Under the pieces are notes generated by a model. That model worked only from the letters and a program-made list of their open reading frames with translations. It ran no database searches and was not told where the DNA came from. A program made the translations under genes and the position numbers. From contig NC_064540.1 in NCBI RefSeq assembly GCF_023856365.1, positions 3,097,501-3,161,500 on the forward strand: a DNA stretch of 64,000 bases, written 5' to 3'. Below, in pieces: positions 1 to 10,159 of this stretch; within the stretch, counting starts at the first letter, position 1; the number at the start of each line of letters is the position of its first letter. This DNA comes from Brienomyrus brachyistius. Lineage: Eukaryota; Chordata; Actinopteri; Osteoglossiformes; Mormyridae.

Positions 1-600
1 CATGCTTTTCACATATTTTTATACATGCTTTATTTTTTGCTTCCAAATGCACCCTGTATTTATTGAATTGGAATGAGGAGTGGAAATGTGTGCCCCCCCC
101 CCCCGCCCCCCTTTCCGTTCAGGATGCCTGAAGTAATTGGGTATTTGGTAGATCATTTCTTGGACCGTAATGCATAGGTGTCTGAGGTTTTCTTGAAATT
201 ATTTTAGAGAACCTGAATATTTGTAGGAAATTTTTGGGTTTGTCTCCTGGAACTGAATAAGAACATGCCTAAACTATCAGGAGGTACAATGCCATAATTC
301 ATGCTCAACGTCTTATTTCTTCACAAGCATTTAATGAGGTGTATATCTGGTGCAGACTGTTACGGTGATGAAAGATATGAATTTTGCCCAGCTTAAGATA
401 TATATATATATTTCTGATGGAGCGGTCAGTCTTATTTTTAGTCCAATGTTAATCTTTCTGTGTAATCTTGAGTCTTCACTTGTTGTGAAAGAGATACTCC
501 ATGTTTCACAAATGCTCCAAAATACTCTTATAGATGCTCTAATCAAGGGTCTGTGTGAAGGGGCAAAAACATTTCTGATGGTGCCTCTGTTTCTATCCAT
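1..600. other. Unassigned DNA with poly-C tract
   Basis: No gene or recognised repeat is visible here. A C-rich run at about 93-111 is the only low-complexity feature. An open frame of about 100 codons at 350-670 shows no recognisable domain and runs into a dispersed repeat at its 3' end, so it is not called as a gene. Confidence 0.5.
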
Positions 601-602
601 CT

Positions 603-795
603 TCCAACCTGTCATCTTGGTCAGGATCAGGTGGCATGGGGCTCAAGGCAGAAGGAGACTGTGGGTGTGATGCCCGTCCATCACAGAGCATATATACACA
701 AGTCTTTGGACTGTGGTTGGATATCAACACAACACGGGAACAACATACAAACTCCACACACGCACATACACACTGAGTGGAGGCAGGTTGCTTCC
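603..795 (-). repeat. Dispersed Pol III-like repeat, partial
   Basis: Reverse-strand copy of the commonest dispersed repeat in the window. Visible landmarks are 'cgtccatcacagagcata', 'tttggactgtggttgg' and 'acaaactccacacacgcac', which match the middle of the family in reverse orientation. The tail-side end lies near 603. The tRNA-like head near 790 is incomplete. Confidence 0.6.
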
Positions 796-914
796 CTTTT
801 CATCACCTAAATATGCAAAGGACCATAAGGAATAGCTATAGGTTGCTGTGCAGCTGGCTGGCTGTTTTATGCAGTGTTGGATTTTGATCTTCCAATGTAG
901 AAAAACTGTGTTTG

Positions 915-1125
915 TGTGCAACAAAACAACTGAAAAAACAAAACTTGATTTTGTAGTGGTAATGAGGCACAACTTATTGAAGGGTGGCGCAGTGCCTCTG
1001 TGGGCATCACTTTCACCCCACACCTCCAGGGATGATGGTTAGAAACCCTACCCTGCTTAGTACGTGGGACACGCTGTGCATTCTGGGATGGGCTCCAGAC
1101 TCACCAAGGCCCAGTACTGGATATT
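915..1125 (+). repeat. Internally shortened dispersed repeat with duplicated 5' flank (copy 1)
   Basis: Head 'ggtggcgcagtgcctctgtg' starts about 984, then the sequence jumps to the 3' half ('accctaccctgcttag', 'gggatgggctccagac'). The same shortened structure and the same preceding sequence 'aatgaggcacaacttattg' recur at 3135-3345, so the unit extends beyond the repeat itself. Confidence 0.7.
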
Positions 1126-1615
1126 TGTGCAGGGATGTGCACTGGAAATGTTTGCAGAAGCAGCATGTTGATTTTAGAAGTAAGTGTCCTGCACTGTTGT
1201 TCTCTACAGTAGGTCCCTCAGGGAAAATATTTCTTTGTAATGTCTGCTGGGCCTCACGCCCCCCTCCCCAAATGTGTTGTTGCTTGCTGGACTGCAGATG
1301 TGTTTCTGGGAGCTATTCATGGAAACATGCCGTAGGATCTCGAGGAATGTGTTTTTCCTCAAAGTGATTTGGCTCATCCCATCCAATAAACTGAAACTCT
1401 GCAGAGGTTTTCCAAAGACCAAAAAAAAAAAAAAAAACAGTTTATGTTGTGTTTGTAAACCTCAGTCAAGCAACAAATACTTCAAATTAGGCAGACATCC
1501 AAAATCTTGGTTCTAGACAGGAGCATGGAGTTCATTGCTCATTGGAATCGAACATCTGGCAAAGGACAGTTTCTTCTTTTAAGTAGTTTTATTAAAGACC
1601 AGTGATTTATACAGT

Positions 1616-1912
1616 AGGTGGTGCAGTGGCTCTGTGGATAGCACTGGGGCCTCGAACCCACTGGGTTGTGGGTTTTATTCCTGTAGCCAACTCGGCATGT
1701 GTGGAGTTTGCATGTTCTTGCCATGCATTTCCTTAAGGTACTTTGATTTCCTTGCACAGTCCACAAATATGTGGTCTAGATGATCTGGTGTGTTGTCTTG
1801 TGATGGACGAGCATCCCATCCTGGAAACCCTACCCTGTGCCTTATGGTTCCCGGGACAGCCCCCAAACTCGCCTTCATCCTGCATTGGACACATGGTTAA
1901 GGAAGATGGATA
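1616..1912 (+). repeat. Dispersed Pol III-like repeat, near full length
   Basis: Near-complete forward copy. The head 'ggtggtgcagtggctctgtg' resembles a tRNA A-box region and is followed by a degenerate B-box-like stretch near 1665-1680. The middle has 'gtgtggagtttgcatgttct' and the 3' end has 'agatggatagat'. This copy is a useful guide to the family structure: tRNA-like head, conserved body and a GGAT-type tail. Confidence 0.7.
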
Positions 1913-2571
1913 GATATTTTGATCTGTACTGCAGCAATGTAAAGACTACGTTTGATTTTTTTTCATGCTGTAGATGTTAAAGCTCAGAGTGATAGATGTC
2001 AAAGTGACCTTGACATTGAGCTGGACGGTGAGCCCAAACTTCAGATGTAGACAGGCGTTTAGACAAAAGTGTCAGGAGCGGAAAGCAGAATGCTCCACTA
2101 GCGGATAAGGGGAGGTAAACAGATCCTAAAGCGGATGGCCAAGTTGACGCAAGCCCAAGACATCTTTGGAGTCTTTAATCTCTCTGTGGCCCATAAAGCC
2201 TCCCCCAAATCCATTTAAGCAGGAAACCATCACAGACAACTGGTGAGATGTGGGGTGAACGGATGACATCGGACGTGCTGTTAGCGATTTAATTTTCTCG
2301 AAGTTTATTGGAACGTTTTTTTTCCATATGGAAATGTACGTGTCATTGATGAGAAAGCACAGAATTCCCAAAATAAAAATGTCAGTCCTCTGTATAATGT
2401 AAAATCACAAACATTTTGGCTGGTCCACTAATAGAAACTTATCAAGAACACACTGTATATAAGTTAAGATGGAACCAGGACAGCAAGAGCGCACCGATAC
2501 CGATCGCTGACACTGTTAAAATGATTCATAATGAACAGGCAGTTTCAGTAGACATGTTACAATTTACCAGT

Positions 2572-2685
2572 GCTGTGGTTCAGTGGGCAGTGCTGTTACC
2601 GCACTCCTCTGGGGCTGTGGGTCTGAATCTGGCCTCAGCTCTCTGATTCTCTGACCGCCCTGGGTGAAGACAAGAAGCTTAGCAG
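2572..2685 (+). repeat. Dispersed repeat, head only
   Basis: Head landmarks 'ggttcagtgggcagtgctgt' and 'gggtctgaatctgg' (B-box-like) are present. The body is lost after about 2685. Confidence 0.5.
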
Positions 2686-3134
2686 AACTGGCATTGCTAA
2701 GTTGGCCTTAGCATGTCAATGCAACCTTCTCCAGGATGTATAGTCAGTTGTTTGTCTTTAGGTCACTATGATCCTAATTATATAAGTTACTACAGAAAGT
2801 AAACAGTCAGACCTTAAGTTATGCAGTCAATATATGTAAGTGTAAACACTTCGACCCCAATTTTGCAAACTGCTAAATTTTCAGAGACATTAGATTAGTT
2901 GGAACATGATTCATGGATTCTTGTGTAGTTTTTGCAGCGCATAGCATTTAAGATACTTACTTGAATTTGTATAAGATTTCTTTATGAGGAACATGCAATA
3001 CTGACATGGGAATGAAGAGAGGGAAATGGGGGCCTTATTTGGATATGGGAGAGGAGGTGGATTAACCAAAACAGTCTGCAGGAAGGAAACACAAATACTG
3101 CCATTTTGGAGTCAGTAATGGCAAAAGGCAAAAT

Positions 3135-3366
3135 GAGAGCAACTGGGAAAACAAAATTGAATTTTGTAAGACTGGTAATGAGGCACAACTTATTGAAGGG
3201 GGGCACAGTGGCTCTGTGGGCATCACTGTCACCCCACACCTCCAGGGATGATGGTTAGAAACCCTACCCTGCTTAGTACGTGGGACTCCCTGTGCATTCT
3301 GGGATAGGCCTCAGACTCACCAAGGCCCTGTACTGGATAAGCTGTTATTGAACATAGATGGGTGAA
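3135..3366 (+). repeat. Internally shortened dispersed repeat with duplicated 5' flank (copy 2)
   Basis: Nearly the same sequence as 915-1125, including the pre-repeat flank 'aatgaggcacaacttattg', the internal shortening and the 3' half. It runs further, to the 'ggataagctgttattgaaca' tail. Confidence 0.7.
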
Positions 3367-3423
3367 GTGAATTAATGTGCTTATCATGTGACTTTGCCCC
3401 ATCCCAGAAAGTATATTCCTGTC

Positions 3424-3706
3424 CACCCACCTATACTAGCTGCCTGGGGTCCTGGAACCAGCTGGGATACTCCCCAGTTGGGATCATAGTTCATCACAGG
3501 GCACATACACACCAACGCAGTTACACTTCATGGGCAATTTAAAGAAGCCCTTTAGCCTAGCTATATGACTCTGGACAGTGGGAGAGAACTGGAATACCTG
3601 CAGGAAAGTCACCCAACAAGGGGAGAACATGCTAGCTCCTCACACACAAAGGGGAGGCAGGAAGTGTGCCCCCAACCCTGACAATGTGAGGCTACAGTGC
3701 TATATC
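3424..3706 (-). repeat. Dispersed repeat, near full length, reverse
   Basis: Reverse copy running from the tail side ('gatcatagttcatcacaggg') through 'gggagaacatgctagctcct' to the head near 3700 ('gaggctacagtgctatat'). Confidence 0.65.
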
Positions 3707-3794
3707 CCCATAACACAATAATAACAATGTTACAGTATATTATGATCATATCTTTTGGCAGCAGATGCCTGTTGGCAGTAGGGTGACGACCTCA

Positions 3795-3929
3795 TCCTGA
3801 ATTTGTGTGTTGTGGTTATGTAATATATTACTTCTGAATATGATGTACAGTTGTATATGATTTAAATGCTTTCGTGCATTTTTGAAAGTTTCATGTCTAC
3901 CAGGCTAGATATTCTTTTGGCAGAATTGT
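3795..3929. repeat. Direct repeat R1, copy 1
   Basis: About 135 bp starting 'tcctgaatttgtgtgttgtg' and ending 'ttttggcagaattgt'. It recurs almost exactly at 4620-4751 in the same orientation. Flanks differ on both sides, so the duplicated unit is sharply bounded. Confidence 0.8.
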
Positions 3930-4619
3930 ATGTTGGGGGGGGGTTCTATGAGCAAGAACAGGGTTTGTAAGCTGCCATTTAAATTAAAAAGACCTGGATT
4001 TCGCTTCAGCACTGTTCTTGCTCTGTGCTGATTGGTCAGTCTCCTCTAATAATGCATTTGCAGCTAATGTTAATACTGTAGATGGGTCTTTCAATCAGGG
4101 AAACAAGCCAGTAAAAGCTCAGGAAGAATTGGAACTAATTAGCCAATCGCAGGAGCCTTTCATTTTTGAAGTAGCTCATGTGTGCCCCCTGACACGGATC
4201 AGGCGGGCACCCTAGTTGGCGGCAGAGAGAGAAGCTGTCACCTTGAGCACTGTTGCCTGGAGACCGGGAAACACATGCAGCTACATGAATTTGGGATGGA
4301 CTGAAAATTTGGCAAAATAACGTAGCAGAAGGTCTGAATTCTGTGTCAAATAATCATTTAGATTTCAGACCTTTGAATAACTTATAGGAAACACAGTACA
4401 AGGGTAATACAAAAGAAAAATATGATTATTAGAATTGAAACTTTTTTTCTATTAAAAAGGCAATCGGAGTAGAAATCTGATACCTCTTCTGGTGTCGCAA
4501 TGCTAAGTCATTTCTAAGAATTTCTGTTCCCATGATGTCAGGGTATTACGTGAGAGTTTTCATGAATAACATCAGTGTTGTAATTGAGCTATTTCCAAAC
4601 CATAATCATTGCATGTCAA

Positions 4620-4751
4620 TCCTGAATTTGTGTGTTGTGGTTATGTAATATATTACTCCTGATTTACAGTTGTAAATGACGATTAAAATGCTTTTATGCA
4701 TTTTTGAAAGTTTCATGTCTACCAGGCTAGATATTCTTTTGGCAGAATTGT
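4620..4751. repeat. Direct repeat R1, copy 2
   Basis: Second copy of the unit at 3795-3929, with a few substitutions and a short deletion near its middle. The 690 bp between the copies holds a 65-codon open frame of no recognised family. The copies lack the TG...CA ends expected of LTRs. Confidence 0.8.
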
Positions 4752-5042
4752 TTTATACACAATATGTCTGGCATGTTGTTTTTTCTTTTACCTGTATTAC
4801 GATATTATTATTCTCTTCTGAAAATCTGAATGTGGAAAAAGTGTTACAATGTATCTTTTTAAGTAAGTTTAAACCCCTATGTGTGAACATGGGCCTTATG
4901 GTTGTACCTGGATCTTAGATGCCACCTAGGAGGCGTAAGAGTCACACTGCAAAACACCAGCCTCCTGGCCAGATGTCCAGTGCCATTCCCGGCAACATCT
5001 GCAAGCGGCCGGCTAACACCTGTCAGCGCAAAACCGAGAAGT

Positions 5043-5415
5043 ACAGTACTGTACAGAAGTCCTAGACAGTGGGAAGAAAATGTTTATGGGTGAGCAGTTC
5101 GAATATATTTGCTCAGAAAGACACATTTTAACATGAGAACAAATGCAGATTAATAATAGCGCAATAAAATACCAAGAATTTCTTCAGCTCTCCATAAAGT
5201 TACTGATAACCCGGTGGACGGCTAGATGAACACCGCTTCAGTTCCCAAACCTCTCCACGGGGGCACCTCAGCCATTTGCTGAATTTCACCACCAGCTCAG
5301 TCGATCAGTAATATATATGATGTGTGTTTCCAACTTGCTCCAAGCTGATTTTTCCTCATCTGCTGCCCACACTCAGAAAACGCTGGTCCTTAATGGGGTT
5401 GGCAGTATTAGAAGC
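5043..5415 (+). mobile_element. Non-autonomous Tc1-like element, partial
   Basis: Begins with the Tc1-type terminus 'acagtactgtacagaagtcc'. It shares an ordered set of segments with 54197-54490: 'gaagaaaatgttta', 'cattttaacat', 'gaacaccgcttcagtt'. No transposase is visible. Its right boundary against the Tc1-like element at 5418 is uncertain within about 100 bp. Confidence 0.55.
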
Positions 5416-5417
5416 CG

Positions 5418-6412
5418 TAAAGCTGGCTCACAGTCTCCGCCCTAATTCATCCGAATGGTGCTCTGTCGGGTTGAAGTCAGGGCCCTATGCAGGCCAGTCA
5501 AGTTCCTACACACCAGACTTGTTCATCCATGTCCATATGGACCTTGCTTTGTGCACTGGAGTGCAGTCCTGTTGGATCAGGAAGGGGCCATCCCCAAACT
5601 ATTCCCACAATGTTGGGAGCATGGAATTGTCCAAAATGGCTTTGAATGCTGCAGCACTAAGAGTTCCTTTCACTGGATCTAAGGGGCCAAGCCCAACCCC
5701 TGAAAAACAACCCAACACCATAATCCCCGCCCCACCAAACTTGGCACAATGCAGTCAGGCACCGTTTTCCTGGCATCGGCCAAACCCAGACTCGTCCATT
5801 GGATTGCCAGACAGAGAAGCGTAATTTGTCACTCCAGGAAACACGTCTCCACTGCTCTAGAGTCCAGTGGCAGCGTGCTTTACACCACTGCATCCAACGC
5901 TTTGCATTGCACTTGGTGATGTAAGGCTTGGATGCAGCTGACCAGCCATGGAAACTCATTCTATGAAGTTCTCTACCCATGTTCCTGGGCCAATCTGACG
6001 GCAACATTGAGTTTGTAGGTCTGTAGCTATTGACTCTGCAGACAGTTGGCAAGTTCTGCACACTGTGCGCCTCAGCATACGCTGTCCCCACTCTGTGATT
6101 TTACATGGCCTACCACTTCATGGCTGAGTTGCTGTTGTTCCCAATTGCTTCTACTTTATTATAATACTATTAACAGTTGACTGTGGAATATCTAGTAGCA
6201 AGGAAATTTCACAAATGGACTTTCATCTTATCACGGTACCACGCTTGAATTCACTGAGCTCTTGAGAGTGACCCATTCTTTCGCAAATGTTTGTAGAAGC
6301 ATTCTGCATGCCTAGGTGCTTGATTTTATACACCTGTGGCTATGGAAGTGATTGGAACACCTGAATTCAGTGATTTGGAGGGCCGTCCCAGTATTTTTGG
6401 CAATATAGTGTA
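5418..6412 (-). pseudogene. Tc1/mariner-like transposase element, decayed
   Basis: Reverse-strand Tc1-like element. Its 5' terminal inverted repeat is at 6383-6412 (reverse strand 'tacactatattgccaaaa'). The longest open stretch (5657-6091) carries the typical DDE-transposase segments: 'GRELHRMSFHGW', 'SKPYITKCNAKRWMQWCKAR', and 'SWSDKLRFSVWQSNGRVWVW', which contains the first catalytic Asp. Further on, in another frame, the reverse strand encodes 'QQDCTPVHKARS' with the second Asp (about 5550-5585), soon followed by stops. The C-terminus and the 3' inverted repeat are missing, so the copy is truncated at about 5418 as well as frameshifted. The transposase would have excised and reinserted the element at TA sites. 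This copy cannot encode a working one. Confidence 0.85.
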
Positions 6413-6615
6413 GATCGACCGGTAAATCAAGAGCTTTGCCTTACAGGTCAGGTCCCTCTTTATCACGACAGAACTGTACAGCGTCCGCATCACTGCTGAC
6501 ACTGCACCGATCCGTCTGTCAATCTCCCGCTCTCTCCTTCCCTCACTCGTGAATAAGACTCCAAGATACTTAAACTCCTCCGCTTGAGGCAGCAAGTCAA
6601 ACCTCAACAAGAGAG
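6413..6615 (-). pseudogene. LINE reverse transcriptase fragment interrupted by Tc1
   Basis: The reverse strand encodes 'EEFKYLGVLFTSEGRRER', 'EIDRRIGAVSAVMRTLY' and 'KAKLLIYRSI', the segment just after the RT catalytic core of a fish non-LTR element. The same segment occurs in the LINE at 35035-36212. The frame stops matching exactly where the Tc1 terminus starts, at a TA. The rest of the LINE is not found on the far side. The element resembles the RTE/Rex3 style of C-terminus, but the clade is an inference. Confidence 0.8.
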
Positions 6616-6654
6616 CGTGTTCCCTCCTACACTCTAAAAATATGGGTTTGGGTT

Positions 6655-6815
6655 GATTGATAGTCTAAATTGCCCCTAGTGTGTGACTTTCACCGTGACT
6701 GTGTGTGTGTGTGATAGACATGTGTGGTATTTCATCCACTGTCCTCTGTTCTTCCTAAAATAGACTCCAGGTTCACTTTGACCCAGTACAGGCTAATCAG
6801 TAATTATGAGTGTCA
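6655..6815 (+). repeat. Dispersed repeat, 3' half
   Basis: Forward 3' portion: 'taaattgcccctagtgtgtg', a (GT)n run, then a degenerate version of the 'ccagtacaggctaatcag' end. Confidence 0.5.
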
Positions 6816-7850
6816 AATTCATCTTTTACTGTTGCATTTCAGACATTTCAAGCGTAATTCGTTTACTTCCATTCATTACCGGTTACACGCAATCTGCATC
6901 ACCGTCACAAACAGGCTAGTTCCGCGGGCGTACAAGCAATCTATTGTGAGAGTCACTGCCTACTTGAATTAGTTAGTGTTTGCACACAAGAGCAAATAAC
7001 AAATTAGACAAAATAAACCTACAGCAATTAAGCAAGGTGACGGAGTCACAGAATTCAAAGTCATGGGACTTTTGGTTTAGCAAGCAATTATTTTGCGGCA
7101 TCACAATCTGTTGTGCAGAAAATGTGGTAGCTTATGTGAAGCCAGTAGTTTGGGATTGGTTCAAATGTATGCAGCCAATAACCTCAGGAATTGTACCGGC
7201 TTTTTTATTACAGACATAAACGTAAAGGGAATAAAAGAGCTATCTCATCAGACAATGCTGAATTTACATAAATGCATTTTGCTTTGAATGCTCTTCTTGA
7301 TCAGCGAACCATATGACAGAAAAAAGATGCCCTAGAAGAACTAAATACCGTAAACAACATATTTTTGTAAAATTAATTGTAAAATGTGGTCGTATAAACA
7401 ATGAATTAAAGGAAAATGTTCCTAAATTGCATGCATCGATTCTGGTTAACCAAAGTGTAACACGAATTTTGTTTTTGTGCCCGACCCGCGTGCACGACAA
7501 TGTAGCCTTGTCATATAAAATAAGACTAAACGCAAGAGACATTTATAATAATACCCCAAAGGAATTTACAGCAGCCATCCGGCTGGAAAAAAGCATCTCG
7601 CCGCAACTTAATTACTCGCTTAAGTTGGAAAAACAAAAGCAAAAAATAAATAAAAGGAAAACAAGCACATGCGCGTGTCAGAGTGCATTTTCTTTTAATT
7701 GCGCAGAAACATCGGGAATAGCTTTCATTACCCACACGCTCCTGGCGCGCATGGCGGTGGCAGCAGCAAATCGGTAAACAGCACAAGGCGGCCCGTGGCA
7801 GGAGAAATACTATAATAGGGACATCAGCCATACTTCACACACACACACAG
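6816..7850. other. Unassigned DNA
   Basis: No recognised gene or repeat. A 154-codon open frame at 7313-7777 is Lys/Asn-rich, has no recognisable domain and is matched by antisense open frames, so it is left uncalled. A (CA)n run lies at about 7837-7849 beside the next element. Confidence 0.45.
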
Positions 7851-7856
7851 TCGTGT

Positions 7857-8092
7857 AATCATATCTTTTTGGGGACCGCTCATTTATTTCTACGGGAAAA
7901 ATGCTAACGCTAACTATGACAACCTTAACCCCCACCCAGCTCTAACCATAACCATAAGTAACCAAGCAAAATACAAGAGTTTTTGCATTTTTAGTTTTTT
8001 CATTGCAGTCACAGGTTTTTATTCAATTGAGTTTTCAAACGGGTTTTCATCATGTTGTGGGGACATTGTGTCCCCATAAGGTAACGTATACC
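7857..8092. mobile_element. MITE-like TIR element, family M1 (copy 1)
   Basis: Shares an extended core with 23382-23634: 'gggaaaaatgctaac', 'atgacaaccttaac', 'ccataagtaaccaagcaaaa', 'gtgtccccataagg'. The ends are inverted versions of each other (left 'tctttttggggaccgc', right 'gtccccataaggtaacgtat'), but this copy is more diverged than the second. Both copies abut (CA)n tracts. Confidence 0.75.
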
Positions 8093-8134
8093 TGCTCTCA
8101 CACACATACATACACAGGTTTGTAATTACAGACA

Positions 8135-8380
8135 CTCCTCTACTTACGAACTTTCAACTTACGAACTTTCAGACATACAAACAAAGAGGACTGTAACTCC
8201 AAATTGTGTTTATTGTGCTCCCGTTTCCTGTCCGCAACATCAATTTTTTTCTTTACGCCAATTCTGCCTAGTACGACTTCTGGCCACTACTCCCGTGCGT
8301 ACTCCCAGCATCCTAGTTCTTTGTACTTGCGTAAACCCTTAACGGCTGTTCAGAATGTATCTTATTCGTAAGGAAAGGAG
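8135..8380. mobile_element. Putative MITE with degenerate inverted ends
   Basis: The left end 'ctcctctacttacgaa' and the reverse complement of the right end ('ctcctttccttacgaa') match with three differences. The left end also holds a short tandem of 'acttacgaactttca'. No coding capacity. Family unknown. Confidence 0.45.
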
Positions 8381-8384
8381 CTTC

Positions 8385-8440
8385 TGTATATCTTTGTGGG
8401 GACCTGAAAATTGGTCCTTACGACTCAAAAGGTACCTTTA
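8385..8440. repeat. Short dispersed fragment
   Basis: 'tttgtggggacctgaaaatt' followed by 'ggtccttacgactcaaaagg' resembles a commonly seen fish repeat fragment. Too short to classify. Confidence 0.3.
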
Positions 8441-10060
8441 TATTGCCCAAATGTTATTATTTCTTGATTGTTCGTCAATGCTCACTGTATTTATTCCACG
8501 CAGTATCCTTTATTATTGTTTATATACACATTATGTGATATGTATATAGTATATATAGTCACATATATTATAGTGTTACTGTATATCTGTACAATAAAAC
8601 CCATTTGGCTTGATCTGTACCTTATCACTGAGCACATATTAACCATATACTGTAAGTATTGATATGCCGTTTGTAAGGAGCGAATAGGTATACTGACTGT
8701 ATCGCTATAATCACCATAACAACAAACCCCAAACACAGGATCTGCAGCTGTTTTTGGTGGGAAATAGATGTCACCACTTAGCGAATTGATTCGTAGCAAA
8801 CCACTATTTTTTTATCGCTTCGCTTGTGGGATCCTGTGGTTTTCACTTAAACTTAAATATTTGGGTCATTCTCCGTTTGGAGTGGGAGACCCCATCACAG
8901 AGGTTGCAGGGTTTCAAATCATGCTTAAAATGGGACCCAAAGCACAGTTGATGTTTTATTAAGTAACACCTTTATCTCATGATTTGTTAGATTCTTCTAT
9001 TTTTGTTTGATTTTATAGTTGCTTTATGTGAAACAGCTAGTCGCACAGTCAAATTTTAACATTTTCAAAAACATTTTAAATATATATTTTTAAGATTTTA
9101 CAGTTGTATCAAACTGATCCATTTTTATAATATACATTACTAACATTATATTACACTGAAAAAATATGTAATTTATCTAAAAAAAATCTATTTGTTAAAG
9201 ATCTTTTTTTCGCATTTTAACATAATAGTTGCTTTGCTGAACTGCTTTCTTGGGTCAAGGGTCACCATAGAGGGAGCTGGACACCAGAGGTGATTCCACA
9301 CTTGCTAATTTTCTTTAAAAATTATATTTATTATTTTGTTTGTCATGCAACACATAACTACATGTCACACTGATGTTATGAGCTGTGAGGGATGGGTAGT
9401 TGAAATTGAGTTAAAATAATGCCATAAAGGAAAAAAATAGCTCAATTTTAAGAGTTGCAAGTTAGCTGTTAGCCCATGTAGATGGCATTTTTTACAAAAT
9501 CCTACATTTTACACCATTACAACCTTGTATTGTTTATTTGTATCATTCTTTACTTGTTGTTACTGTTGTTGTTCCTTTTCAATGTTGCATTTGTAATGTT
9601 ACTCTTTGTCTTTTCAACTAATTAACTTTTCTGTCACTTGAATTACACGTTGTCTTTGGTGTTATGGTTGTGTTATGACAAGGTGTTTTTTCTTTTTGAT
9701 GAAATATTGTCTTTATTAACTATATGTTACTTAAAATGCTGTAAAAGTCAGTTTTTGTCCTTTTTTAACTCAAGTTTTTAATTTGCATGTTTCTTGACTA
9801 AGAGATTTTTAGTTCTACATGAAGATATTTCATACACAACAGACACTTATAGGTTAGGATTTTAAGAATGTGTCAGCAAAAAGAGCAGAGGTAACATCAT
9901 AATTTCAAAGAGACTCCTTTATTAAATGTAGACACTCTGAAACATAAATTGAATATGAACAAATTCATCACAAAAAGAATGTCTCATGATCTGATAGCAC
10001 CAGTTACAAACTGACCAAAACTTTGGATTTTACATTTAAATACATTAAAACACATTTGGA
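8441..10060. other. AT-rich unassigned DNA
   Basis: AT-rich with many homopolymer runs. No gene, no clear inverted-repeat element and no convincing dispersed repeat seen. The open frames of 60-100 codons have no recognisable domain. Confidence 0.5.
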
Positions 10061-10065
10061 ATTGG

Positions 10066-10156
10066 TTCCCTGCCTTGTTCAGATGGGCTCCGGACCCCCC
10101 GCATCCCAGAATATGACAAGTGGTCTTGAGAATGCATGAGTGGATGGGCATTTGGA
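10066..10156 (+). repeat. Dispersed repeat, 3' tail
   Basis: Forward tail: 'ttccctgccttgttcagatg', 'ggctccggaccccccgca' and a GGAT-like end ('gagtggatgggca'). Confidence 0.6.
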
Positions 10157-10159
10157 TTT

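Noticed and set aside
350..670. 106-codon forward frame
   Set aside because: No family resemblance, and its 3' end runs into a dispersed repeat.
3795..4751. LTR retrotransposon with direct LTRs
   Set aside because: The repeats lack TG...CA ends, no primer-binding site or polypurine tract was seen, and the 690-bp interior has no gag or pol motif.
7313..7777. 154-codon forward frame
   Set aside because: No recognisable domain, low-complexity Lys/Asn-rich composition, overlapping antisense frames, and no splice or promoter evidence.
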